From positions 1 through 5,877 of the forward strand of contig CALGSR010000072.1 of NCBI GenBank assembly GCA_937902115.1: a DNA stretch of 5,877 nt, in the 5' to 3' direction. The position numbers and the translations under genes were made by a program. Under the pieces are notes generated by a model. The model saw only the letters and a list, made by a program, of their open reading frames with translations, had not been told where the DNA came from and did not search any database. The stretch is from an uncultured Bacillus sp. Its GTDB lineage: Bacteria; Bacillota; Bacilli; Bacillales; Cytobacillaceae. Below are positions 1 to 5,877 of the stretch, piece by piece; positions within the stretch are counted from its first letter, which is position 1, and the number at the start of each line of letters is the position of its first letter.

Positions 1-1308
1 GGTGCGGGTGATTTAGGAAACGGTTTCATGTTTGACCTTGGACAAATCTATTTATTAAAATTTTATACCGATGTTTTAGGAATCTCTGCCGCCTATGCCG
101 GTCTTGTATTCCTAGTGACAAAATTAGCGGATGCTTTTATTGATTCAGGTGTTGGAACCTATGTTGACTCAAGAAAGAATATTGGAAAAAGAGGGAAATT
201 TCGGCCATTTATTTTGTTTGGGACTCTTCCATTAGCTATTATGACGGTTATTTCATTCTTATCACCTGATTTAAGTCAAACCGGAAAAATTGTATGGGCC
301 TTCACAACCTATATGTTATTTAATGCTGCTTACTCTATTGTCAATATTCCGTATGGGTCATTGGCGGCTTCGATGACGAAAAACCCTGTTGACCGGGCTG
401 GACTTGCTTCATTCCGTTCACTTGGTTCTCAGGCTGCTCTCTTTATTACTGGTATCGTTGTCATCCCGATTGTTATGAAATTTGATAATCCGCAAGTTGG
501 ATATCCTGTAGCAATTGGAATCATGGCTGCTGTCGGTGTTATCTTCCATTTAATTTGTTATTTTGGTGTAAAAGAGCACGAAGTCGTTGTGAAAAAAAAT
601 GAAGAGAAACAGCCAGCTGGGAAAGCTTTTAAAGCTCTATTAAAAAATCGTCCATTCTTAATCTTGATTGTCTTAACATTATTCATGATTCTAGCAAACT
701 TCTTAAAACTAGGCGTGCAATTATTTTATGTTCAATATAATTTAGGGAATGCGAACTTAATCGGCTCGATTAGTACGGTTAACCTTTTCATGGCTTTAGC
801 AGGTATTGCTGTGACGACTCCTATCGTAGCGAAGATCGGTAAAAAGGCTGCGGTTGTAGTTGGTTTAACAGGAAGTGTAATTTTTGAAGTATTGAACTTT
901 TTATTCTTTGGCGATTCAGTTGGAACTTTTTTAACATTCCATGCAATCGGTTACTTCTTCTTTATGATTCCGAACACCATTATTTGGGCATTGATTGCAG
1001 ATATTGTAGAATTTGGAGAATGGATGACAGGTGAAAGGACAGAAGGGATTATTTACTCTTCTTACAGCTTTGCGCGTAAAGTATCTCAAGCCTTAGCCGG
1101 ATTCCTACCAGGGATGATTCTCACGGCTATTGGCTATGTTCCGAATGCTGTCCAATCTGCAGAAGCATTAACAGGGATTAAAATGATGCAGTTTGTCATT
1201 CCTGCAGGTTGTAGTTTAATTGCTTTAGTTGTCTTTGGATTATTCTATACGTTAACGGATAAACGCCATAAAGAAATCGTTGCAGAAATTGCGGCTCGTA
1301 AAGCGTAA
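1..1308 (+). CDS. GPH-family (MFS) sugar:cation symporter, 5'-partial
   Basis: This is an integral membrane carrier of the glycoside-pentoside-hexuronide:cation symporter family (MelB/XynP/YnaJ-like), which takes up sugars or glycosides with Na+ or H+. The frame is open from base 1, so 435 residues are visible. Family members are about 450-460 residues, so roughly 15-20 N-terminal residues lie outside the window; the first ATG (base 28) is internal. Family signatures, numbered in the visible protein, are the cytoplasmic loop RGKFRP (64-69), the segment NIPYGSLAASMT (116-127) followed by DRAG and an Arg, and TGERTEG (343-349) in the loop before TM11. Hydrophobic segments throughout fit 12 TM helices, with a charged central loop near residues 190-215. 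The C-terminus is short, basic and cytoplasmic. The family call is firm. The substrate cannot be read from the sequence, and any catabolic partner would lie to the left. A terminator follows directly, so it is the last gene of its transcript. Confidence 0.9.
   Translation, partial: GAGDLGNGFMFDLGQIYLLKFYTDVLGISAAYAGLVFLVTKLADAFIDSGVGTYVDSRKNIGKRGKFRPFILFGTLPLAIMTVISFLSPDLSQTGKIVWAFTTYMLFNAAYSIVNIPYGSLAASMTKNPVDRAGLASFRSLGSQAALFITGIVVIPIVMKFDNPQVGYPVAIGIMAAVGVIFHLICYFGVKEHEVVVKKNEEKQPAGKAFKALLKNRPFLILIVLTLFMILANFLKLGVQLFYVQYNLGNANLIGSISTVNLFMALAGIAVTTPIVAKIGKKAAVVVGLTGSVIFEVLNFLFFGDSVGTFLTFHAIGYFFFMIPNTIIWALIADIVEFGEWMTGERTEGIIYSSYSFARKVSQALAGFLPGMILTAIGYVPNAVQSAEALTGIKMMQFVIPAGCSLIALVVFGLFYTLTDKRHKEIVAEIAARKA
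15..28 (+). promoter_or_regulatory. possible intragenic CcpA cre-like site
   Basis: The 14-mer AGGAAACGGTTTCA is a near-perfect palindrome around a central CG. It matches the Bacillus catabolite-responsive element consensus TGWAARCGYTWNCW at 11 of 14 positions, missing the first T, the W at position 3 and the Y at position 9. It lies in the early coding region of a sugar transporter, where functional cre sites are known in other Bacillus catabolic genes. It also encodes plausible protein (G-N-G-F), so chance is a real alternative. Confidence 0.3.
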
Positions 1309-1332
1309 TCAAGATTAACTTATAACTCAATT

Positions 1333-1381
1333 AAGAAAGACTTCTCATCTAGTTTAGTAAAATGAGAAGCCTTTCTTTTTT
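1333..1381 (+). terminator. Rho-independent terminator of the sugar symporter gene
   Basis: A 16-bp stem pairs 1333-1348 with 1362-1377, with one A/C mismatch (1340/1370) and a 13-nt loop. It ends in a T run (1376-1381) on the plus strand, 24 nt after the symporter stop codon. There is no matching T run on the minus strand, so it should act mainly on the plus transcript. Confidence 0.85.
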
Positions 1382-1392
1382 CAAATAAATAT

Positions 1393-1430
1393 AATAGAAG
1401 GAACAGCCCGAATGGACTGATCCTTCTATT
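1393..1430 (-). terminator. hairpin terminator of the amidase gene, overlapping its stop codon
   Basis: A perfect 10-bp outer stem pairs 1393-1402 with 1421-1430. It continues inward through an A/A mismatch, CAG/CTG (1404-1406 / 1417-1419), a C/A mismatch and CC/GG, with a GAAT loop on the plus strand. The minus-strand sequence after it is T-rich but interrupted (TTATATTTATTTG), so termination may be weaker than at the other sites. The outer arm includes two bases of the amidase TAA stop (1429-1431). It lies 11 nt from the symporter terminator hairpin, back to back. Confidence 0.65.
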
Positions 1431-2049
1431 AAAACAATCCTGAAACATTAAACCCTTTCTGCTTGTAATAATCGAGAATTCCCCAATAAATAGCCTGTGC
1501 AGCTGATTGTCTCCATGCATCTGATTTGAGCTTTGCATTATCACCCGCATGATCGATAAATCCTAATTCTACTAGAGTTGCGGGCATATTATTTTCTCGC
1601 AATACATGCAGGTTCCCAACCTTTACACCACGGTTCTTCGTTTCACCGATCGCTAATAAACGTTTTTGGATCGCTGTTGCCAGCATTTTACTGTCCGAAA
1701 CATGTGGATTATAGGATGCACCGTAAAAAAAGGTTTCAATTCCGCTTGCACTGCCATTGAATGCATTTGAATGAATACTGATAAATGCATTTCCATTCGC
1801 CTTTTTAGCAATATCAACACGTTCTGAAAGTGTAGGGTATGTATCTCCGTCTCTTGTCATAACAATTTTAACAGGTGTTTTCGCTAACAATGCCTTCACT
1901 TTTAGCGCTGTATCGAGATTTACATTTTTCTCGAACAACCCGAATCCGTCTGCACCATTATCACTGCCGCCATGACCTGCATCAATCACAACTACCTGTG
2001 AATTTAAGGAAGCTGCATTACCCACCGGAGGATTATTCTCACTTGGCTG

Positions 2050-2127
2050 ATCGTTATCGGTAGAATTCTCCTTCCCTTCATTTGGTTTATCGGTGTCTAA
2101 AGAATTCCCTTTCCCCTCATTTGCTTT
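2050..2127 (-). repeat. two tandem 39-bp repeats in the amidase linker
   Basis: Units 2050-2088 and 2089-2127 match at 30 of 39 bases. They encode the 13-residue units KPNEGKENSTDND and KANEGKGNSLDTD, and a partial third unit (QPSEN) follows on the C-terminal side. They form the Asn/Glu/Lys-rich flexible linker between the SH3b and amidase domains. Such linkers commonly vary in repeat number between strains. Confidence 0.75.
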
Positions 2128-2532
2128 GCTTTCGCCCGTCTCCAGCTTGGTCTTAGCCACATAATAGCTGTTTACAAAGCCTTCTACAGATGTCGATTTT
2201 ACATAAACCCATCCACCGACTCTGTATGCTTCACTAACATTCGTACCATTTGTCAACGCGCCTTTTATACCATACGCCGTTGAAGGACCTGTACGGACAT
2301 TCAGCCCCCCATCGGCCTTGACACTTAAAAAGCCGGTTGTCGTTACCTTTGGAGAAATTCGAAGCTTATAGTTAATGGCACGTGCTAGAAAAACAGCATA
2401 ATCTGCACGCGAAATGACCCTCTCGACTGCAAAATTACCATTAGCCATTCCTTGTGCGATCCCTTTTTCCATAAGTTGTGATGCCGCACCTTCCATCGTG
2501 AGCTTACTGCCATATCCAAAAGCACGGCTGAT

Positions 2533-2540
2533 AAACAACT
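2533..2540 (-). other. frame lesion: about 20 nt missing from SLH repeat 2
   Basis: Aligned with SLH1 (V-TRAEAAA-MLGRA) and SLH3 (I-SRADYAV-FLARA), the second repeat goes straight from V125 (codon 2539-2537) to one leftover G (2536) and then FISRA. Seven residues (21 nt) are expected where one base remains, which implies a 20-nt loss and a +1 shift. The missing part is the TRAE segment, which takes part in wall-polymer binding in SLH trimers. A single-base sequencing error could not account for the missing residues. Confidence 0.7.
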
Positions 2541-2991
2541 GATTTTTCCGGCTGAAAAGAGCCATTGGCGTAGCCGGCAATAATTCCTTTATTCGCAGCA
2601 GATTGGATATAACCTGAGGCAAATGAAGACTGGCTAACATCTTTAAAATTAGTGATTTTCTTACTGCCATCTAACCCCAAGGCACGTCCAAGCATTGCCG
2701 CTGCTTCCGCCCTTGTCACTTCTCTTCCCGGATTATAGTTTCCTTTATTTCCGGAAACAATTTTCCCCTGCGCCAAATACATAATCTCATCATAAGCCCG
2801 ATAAGAGGATGGAACATCGGCAAATGTTTGAGCAGCCGAAGTGGATGGGAAAGAATGGATAAAGAATAGACTAGAGAGCAGTAAAAATGCAATTACAGTT
2901 CGTTTAATCATATGTATGTAGTCCCCCGTTTAATTGTTCATATAACCTATATATCGGATGTTCCACTTGCTTTTTTAATATAAACGAAAAC

Positions 2992-3032
2992 AAAAAAAGC
3001 CGAACCTTTAAACGTAAGGTTTGGCTTTTTTT
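2992..3032 (-). terminator. strong bidirectional terminator after the DinB-like gene
   Basis: A GC-rich core (2999-3008 paired with 3016-3025, with one G-T pair) has a 7-nt loop and is flanked by seven A (2992-2998) and seven T (3026-3032), so the stem can extend to 17 bp. On the minus strand it lies 46 nt after the DinB-like stop codon and isolates that gene from the downstream amidase. The T run on both strands means it would also stop plus-strand readthrough. Confidence 0.9.
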
Positions 3033-3033
3033 A

Positions 3034-3064
3034 TCCTTCATACTTTCAGTCTGAAAAGGAAGGA
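3034..3064. repeat. small imperfect inverted repeat in the 3' region of the DinB-like gene
   Basis: TTTCAG (3044-3049) and CTGAAA (3051-3056) are perfect inverted arms. They are flanked by TCCTT (3034-3038) and AAGGA (3060-3064) across an unequal internal loop. It lies between the DinB-like stop codon and the terminator, with no T run of its own. It may simply be an extra 3'-UTR hairpin, and chance is possible. Confidence 0.35.
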
Positions 3065-3078
3065 ATTGAGATAAAATT

Positions 3079-3612
3079 TTATGTTGTGAATCGCTCTCCG
3101 CTGTTTTTTAATTTCGAATTCCAATGAACCTTTTCAATTTGTTCGATATGACGCCGTTCATGTAAATAAAGCAATTCTACCCATTGAAAAAGCGATAAAT
3201 TTCCATAAACAGGATGTTGGAATGACTTTTCTTCTAAAATACTCTTGTTCTCAATTGTATTTAATAACGCGATTAACTTGTCCCTTGCATCGTGCAACTC
3301 TTTTAACAATTGCTGCACTTCGAAAGGACCTTCATCCGGCTCAACAATCGACGGTGCGATCCGTTTCTTTGTCCGATCCAATATAAACTGAAGGTTTTGA
3401 TATTCTGCACCTGTCTGTTCACGATTATGCAACCCAATTTCTATCGCTTTTGTTGATGCTCTTTCAACTAAAAATAAATGATGACAAACTTGAGCGATAC
3501 TCCAATTCTGAGGCTCCGGCTGATGATTAAACGTTTCCGAACCTAGTACAATGATTTCGTTTACCAGTTGATTTCTTGTTTCAGTTAAATGTTTCGTTAA
3601 ATCTCTATCCAT
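3079..3612 (-). CDS. DinB/YfiT-like putative metal-dependent enzyme (DinB_2 fold)
   Basis: The 177-residue protein is predicted to be a soluble four-helix-bundle member of the DinB/YfiT superfamily. Known relatives include thiol (bacillithiol or mycothiol) S-transferases and damage-inducible proteins of unknown activity. The visible signature is NWSIAQVCHHL (36-46), giving a His at 45 (or 44), and a late HERRH (151-155) in the HxxxH form. Together H45, H151 and H155 would form the usual three-His metal site. No signal peptide or membrane segment is seen. The start is supported by AAAGGGG about 7 nt upstream of ATG 3612. The tail after residue 165 is polar and probably disordered. The gene is monocistronic: a terminator follows, and the gene upstream is divergent. 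The fold assignment is good, but the reaction and substrate are not deducible. No convincing promoter was picked out upstream. Confidence 0.8.
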   Translation of the reverse strand: MDRDLTKHLTETRNQLVNEIIVLGSETFNHQPEPQNWSIAQVCHHLFLVERASTKAIEIGLHNREQTGAEYQNLQFILDRTKKRIAPSIVEPDEGPFEVQQLLKELHDARDKLIALLNTIENKSILEEKSFQHPVYGNLSLFQWVELLYLHERRHIEQIEKVHWNSKLKNSGERFTT

Positions 3613-3891
3613 ATTACAGCCCCTTTTTAATAAAAAGTGATCACGCTGACTCTTATTCTGTTATATTCACACATTGGGAAATTATTCATATCGTTTAAGC
3701 AGACAGTTGAGATGGGGATTTTTACAAAAGTCGCGGAGTCTTATCATCCGAGGAGATATCATCATTAGGAACCTTTTCCAAGGGCAGGAATTAATGAATA
3801 GTCCATTCGAGCTAAAATGAGTTTTTTAGTGGATGTTAATTATGTAATATTATAGTATGATTTTATTATTACATAATATAAGAGGGTTTTT
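3613..3891. other. divergent intergenic region between the DinB-like gene and the histidine kinase
   Basis: This 279-bp gap must hold the promoters of both flanking genes. The side near 3839-3880 is very AT-rich and carries the paired palindromes listed separately. The middle (about 3710-3830) is less AT-rich and holds no ORF with a credible start, no T-box or other riboswitch motif I recognise, and no tRNA. No clear consensus sigma-A hexamer pair stood out on either strand; TATGAT (3856-3861) is a possible -10 for the kinase but lacks a good -35. Confidence 0.5.
3839..3877. promoter_or_regulatory. paired palindromes (11-bp inverted repeat) in the kinase promoter region, possible operator
   Basis: Arms 3839-3849 and 3867-3877 are perfect 11-bp inverted repeats separated by 17 nt. 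Each arm is itself a palindrome around a 2-nt centre: ATTATGTAAT (3839-3848) and ATTACATAAT (3868-3877), with centres 29 bp apart, close to three helical turns. The pair ends 4 nt before the kinase ribosome binding site and brackets a possible -10. This geometry suits two dimers of a repressor or activator, or a weak AT-only hairpin. No T run of terminator type follows. The AT-rich setting makes chance partial symmetry possible. Confidence 0.4.
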
Positions 3892-5142
3892 ATGAAAAAA
3901 ACAGGCAGAATTATATTTCCGGGTATCGCCATATCATTTTCTATCATTCATTTTCTTTTCTTCGGTGATTTTACGACAAAAGAAATGATCTTTTATACTT
4001 TAGTCGCAATAATCATTTCTTGGTTTATCGGACTGCAATATGATAATTTGAAACTCTGTATTCAGCAAATGAATGAAAGTGAAAAGTATTATAAACAATT
4101 GATTGAAACGATTCCTGAGGCGATTATCATCCATTGTCAGGATGAGATTATTTATGTCAACGAAACAGGGAAAAATATGATCGGCGCACAAGTAAAAGAG
4201 GAAATTATCGGTCGATCAATCTACGAATTTGTTAATCCAAATTACAAAGAAATTGCTAAAAGACGGATGGAAGAGCTTCGTAAAGAGAAAAAAGTGACAA
4301 ATAACGTCGAACAAAAACTGACTCGCTTTGATAATAAAACGATTTATATTGAAATCTCCAGCCGCTCCACTATTTATGAAGGAAGAAAAGCGATTTTATC
4401 GGTTTTTAAAGATATTACGAATAAAAAAGTTGAAACGGAAGGCTTGCTGCAAAAGTCAGAGAAACTGGCATTGGTTGGGCAATTAGCGGCAGGTATTGCT
4501 CATGAAATTCGGAATCCCCTCACTTCAATCAAAGGATTTATGCAATTATTTAAAGCGAAATATAAAGAAGAAGACGAGCATTTTAATCTTGTCTTATCTG
4601 AGTTGGAACGTATTAACCTTATTGTAAGTGAGTTTTTAGTATTAGCTAAACCAACCGCTGTGATTTTTAAAGAAAAAGAAATAAATAAATTGATTAAAGA
4701 TGTTGTCACACTGATTAATACGCAGGCCATCCTGTGTAATGTTCAAATTGATGTCGAATATGAGCCAGATATTCCACCGCTATTCTGTGAAGAAAATCAG
4801 TTAAAGCAAGTGTTTATCAATATTTTGAAAAATTCCATTGAAGCAATGCCAAATGGAGGCATTATTAATGTGAAAATAAAAGCAAAAGAAAATGACAAAG
4901 CATCTATTATGATCATCGATCAGGGCATCGGGATTGCTGAAGATCGGATCCCCACACTTGGGGAACCTTTTTATACCACAAAGGAAAAAGGTACTGGTTT
5001 AGGATTAATGACAAGCTATACGATTATTGACAGGCATGACGGCGAACTTAATTTTTCCAGTAAAGTAAATGAAGGAACCACTGTTGAAGTCATTTTGCCC
5101 GTTTGTCCTTCTTCCACTTCAACCCGTGTCCCCTCAGAATAA
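3892..5142 (+). CDS. orphan membrane PAS sensor histidine kinase, sporulation-kinase (KinC-like) type
   Basis: This membrane sensor autophosphorylates and passes phosphate to a response regulator, in this class typically Spo0F or Spo0A of the sporulation phosphorelay. In order, the 416-residue protein has two closely spaced TM helices (about 8-25 and 30-49) with almost no extracellular loop, a PAS domain (about 62-176), a HisKA dimerisation region with phosphoacceptor H204 in GIAHEIRNPLTSIKGF, and an HATPase_c domain. The ATPase has an N box around N314 (NILKNSIEA), G1 box DQGIGI (343-348), F box EPFYTTK (358-364) and G2 box GTGLGL (367-372). All catalytic motifs are intact. Length and layout resemble Bacillus subtilis KinC more than KinA (soluble, several PAS), KinB (more TM helices) or KinD (large extracellular sensor). 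AGAGGG (3881-3886) sits 5 nt before the ATG. There is no adjacent regulator gene. The KinC resemblance is architectural only, so no symbol is given. Confidence 0.9.
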   Translation: MKKTGRIIFPGIAISFSIIHFLFFGDFTTKEMIFYTLVAIIISWFIGLQYDNLKLCIQQMNESEKYYKQLIETIPEAIIIHCQDEIIYVNETGKNMIGAQVKEEIIGRSIYEFVNPNYKEIAKRRMEELRKEKKVTNNVEQKLTRFDNKTIYIEISSRSTIYEGRKAILSVFKDITNKKVETEGLLQKSEKLALVGQLAAGIAHEIRNPLTSIKGFMQLFKAKYKEEDEHFNLVLSELERINLIVSEFLVLAKPTAVIFKEKEINKLIKDVVTLINTQAILCNVQIDVEYEPDIPPLFCEENQLKQVFINILKNSIEAMPNGGIINVKIKAKENDKASIMIIDQGIGIAEDRIPTLGEPFYTTKEKGTGLGLMTSYTIIDRHDGELNFSSKVNEGTTVEVILPVCPSSTSTRVPSE

Positions 5143-5176
5143 TGACATGAGTCGCAGCTGATATACAAGCCAAAAC

Positions 5177-5213
5177 AAAAAAACCGGCACATTCCTCGTG
5201 TGCCGGATTTTTT
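5177..5213 (+). terminator. bidirectional terminator between the kinase and the universal stress protein gene
   Basis: A perfect 8-bp GC-rich stem (CCGGCACA 5184-5191 with TGTGCCGG 5199-5206) has a 7-nt loop. It is preceded by seven A (5177-5183) and followed by six T (5208-5213). It lies 34 nt after the kinase stop codon on the plus strand and about 55 nt after the Usp stop on the minus strand, so it can serve both convergent genes. Confidence 0.9.
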
Positions 5214-5267
5214 GACATAACTTTTAGTTAATGCCATATCTTTCACCAAAGCGAATATGGATAGAGA

Positions 5268-5696
5268 TTATTTCATGAGCAGTACTGGTATGTCTGATTG
5301 CTGTGTAATTGTATTGCTGACACTGCCCAAATATGCTTTGATCCCGCTTAAGCCGCGGCTCCCCATAATAATTAAATCGCACGCCAAATCGCTTGCATGC
5401 TGTAAAATGACATAGGACGCTGAACCGCTTTTAATTATCAATTCAGTCGAATTTGGAATTTTTTCTAATTTTTCCTTAAGTGGTTCTACCAGCTGTTCCG
5501 CTTCTTCCATTACAGCTGCTCGATAGCGGTTATATAAATCGGTTGGCGTATGTGCCGGCTTTGAAGAAATCTGTGCAACATGAATAACCGTGATCTTAAC
5601 TGAAGGATCTAACTGAGCAAATTGAATGGCCTTATCTAATGATGCTGCCGCTAACGGAGAACCATCATAAGGGACAAGGATATTTGAAAATAACAT
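5268..5696 (-). CDS. universal stress protein (UspA family)
   Basis: The 142-residue cytoplasmic, single-domain UspA-fold protein belongs to a family of nucleotide-binding proteins, usually dimeric, that accumulate under starvation or stress. Their biochemical role is often unknown. The N-terminal strand and loop NILVPYDGS (5-13) carry the conserved Asp (D11). Near the C-terminus, GSRG (112-115) is followed by GSVS (124-127), the ATP-binding loop, and the last strand is IPVLLMK. The spacing between the second and third Gly is 8 residues rather than the 9 of the textbook G-2x-G-9x-G-(S/T) pattern, so nucleotide binding is likely but not certain. I chose ATG 5696 because AGGAG (5710-5706) is 9 nt upstream. 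The in-frame TTG at 5705 abuts that Shine-Dalgarno site and cannot be used with it. The gene is monocistronic, with its own promoter and a shared terminator. Confidence 0.92.
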   Translation of the reverse strand: MLFSNILVPYDGSPLAAASLDKAIQFAQLDPSVKITVIHVAQISSKPAHTPTDLYNRYRAAVMEEAEQLVEPLKEKLEKIPNSTELIIKSGSASYVILQHASDLACDLIIMGSRGLSGIKAYLGSVSNTITQQSDIPVLLMK

Positions 5697-5705
5697 CGTA
5701 TACAA

Positions 5706-5710
5706 CTCCT
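5706..5710 (-). promoter_or_regulatory. Shine-Dalgarno site that fixes the Usp start
   Basis: AGGAG on the minus strand lies 9 nt before the ATG at 5696. A longer reading from TTG 5705 would add three residues (TTG, Tyr, Thr) but leaves no spacer after this site, so the shorter protein is preferred. Confidence 0.8.
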
Positions 5711-5741
5711 ACTTTTCACAAAATAATATATCTTTAGGTTC

Positions 5742-5770
5742 ATTATAAGTTTTAAATTGTAATAAGTAAA
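5742..5770 (-). promoter_or_regulatory. likely sigma-A promoter of the Usp gene
   Basis: On the minus strand, TTTACT (5770-5765, four of six matches to TTGACA) and a perfect TATAAT (5747-5742) are separated by 17 nt. This places the transcript start near 5735 and gives a leader of about 40 nt before ATG 5696. No sigma-B type element was evident in the 172 bp upstream of the gene. Confidence 0.65.
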
Positions 5771-5877
5771 AAAATGTTGTTGTTTTTAGCACATTTTAAA
5801 AAAAAACCCGATTTCCTGTTTTGTAAAGGCTCTTTTCTCAGACATTGTTGCTTTTGGAGTAAAAAAACTTATTGTTC

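Larger units (their letters stand above)
1429..2911 (-). pseudogene. SLH-anchored N-acetylmuramoyl-L-alanine amidase, frameshifted in SLH repeat 2
   Basis: This exported wall hydrolase would cleave the amide bond between MurNAc and L-Ala, held at the surface by SLH repeats that bind pyruvylated secondary wall polymer. The first frame (from 2911) encodes a signal peptide (MIKRT plus hydrophobic core, likely cleavage near residues 26-27), SLH1 (about 30-78, intact VTRAE) and half of SLH2, then runs out of frame after V125 (2537) and stops at 2504-2506. The second frame resumes at FISRAF (from 2535) and gives the end of SLH2, SLH3 (ISRAD), an SH3b domain (about 2334-2155), a hydrophilic repeat linker and a full Amidase_3 domain. 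The expected zinc ligands H (1974-1972), E (1932-1930) and H (1773-1771) and the catalytic E (1569-1567) are present, so damage is recent or an assembly artefact. Restored length is about 500 residues. A G-rich ribosome site (GGGGGA, 2927-2922) precedes ATG 2911 by 10 nt. The amidase part has no export signal of its own. Confidence 0.85.

Noticed and set aside
1320..1550. Minus-strand open frame of 76 codons across the terminator pair and the amidase 3' end
   Set aside because: It overlaps the conserved Amidase_3 C-terminus in another frame and runs through both hairpins; its protein has no recognisable motif.
1578..2063. Two short plus-strand open frames opposite the amidase
   Set aside because: They are antisense to the conserved catalytic domain and linker, with His/Arg-rich, low-quality translations typical of shadows.
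3710..3830. Possible short plus-strand peptide or gene remnant in the divergent gap
   Set aside because: A frame stays open for roughly 30 codons, but there is no ATG/GTG/TTG start with a ribosome site and no recognisable similarity.
4000..5249. Three minus-strand open frames (about 4000-4191, 4500-4730 and 5016-5249) opposite the kinase
   Set aside because: They lie antisense to conserved PAS, HisKA and ATPase segments; the last also crosses the bidirectional terminator. No ribosome site or motif supports them.
5755..5765. Resemblance of TTATTACAA in the Usp promoter spacer to the palindromes upstream of the kinase
   Set aside because: Only a partial half-site match in AT-rich DNA, without the second symmetric half.
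5797..5830. Possible terminator or attenuator upstream of the Usp gene, suggested by GGG followed by nine T on the minus strand
   Set aside because: There is no matching C-rich arm upstream of the T run, so no stable stem forms.
5856..5877. Possible start of another plus-strand gene at the right edge (GGAG then TTG)
   Set aside because: The spacing of 12 nt is long, the start codon is weak, and only two codons are visible.
1..5877. CRISPR arrays, tRNA or rRNA genes, insertion sequences, phage genes, toxin-antitoxin or defence genes
   Set aside because: No repeat-spacer pattern, transposase, cloverleaf or terminal inverted repeats were seen on either strand.

Overview
The window looks like a chromosomal segment of an endospore-forming Bacillaceae member (Bacillus, Peribacillus, Neobacillus or a relative). 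The support is AT-rich Firmicute-type sequence, strong Shine-Dalgarno sites, short intrinsic terminators after each gene, an SLH-anchored cell-wall amidase, and an orphan PAS histidine kinase of the sporulation-kinase type. The species cannot be told from the sequence alone.

Layout from left to right: (1) the 3' part of a GPH-family sugar:cation symporter on the plus strand, cut by the left window edge; (2) two adjacent hairpins between convergent genes; (3) on the minus strand, an exported three-SLH / SH3b / Amidase_3 N-acetylmuramoyl-L-alanine amidase whose frame is broken inside the second SLH repeat, apparently by loss of about 20 nt; (4) a strong terminator, then a minus-strand DinB/YfiT-like putative metalloenzyme; (5) a 279-bp divergent intergenic region ending in an AT-rich inverted repeat; (6) a plus-strand two-TM PAS histidine kinase of KinC-like architecture with no response regulator beside it; (7) a bidirectional terminator; (8) a minus-strand universal stress protein whose ribosome binding site fixes the start at the ATG at 5696, and whose likely sigma-A promoter is visible.

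The five genes do not form an operon. Each complete gene has its own upstream gap and its own terminator. They look like independent housekeeping or stress functions: sugar uptake, wall turnover, a thiol or stress-related DinB fold, a sporulation or biofilm sensor, and a Usp. No stretch of more than 300 bases lacks a gene. I found no evidence for a new multi-gene system. The points most worth following up are the lesion in the amidase and the paired palindromes just upstream of the kinase.
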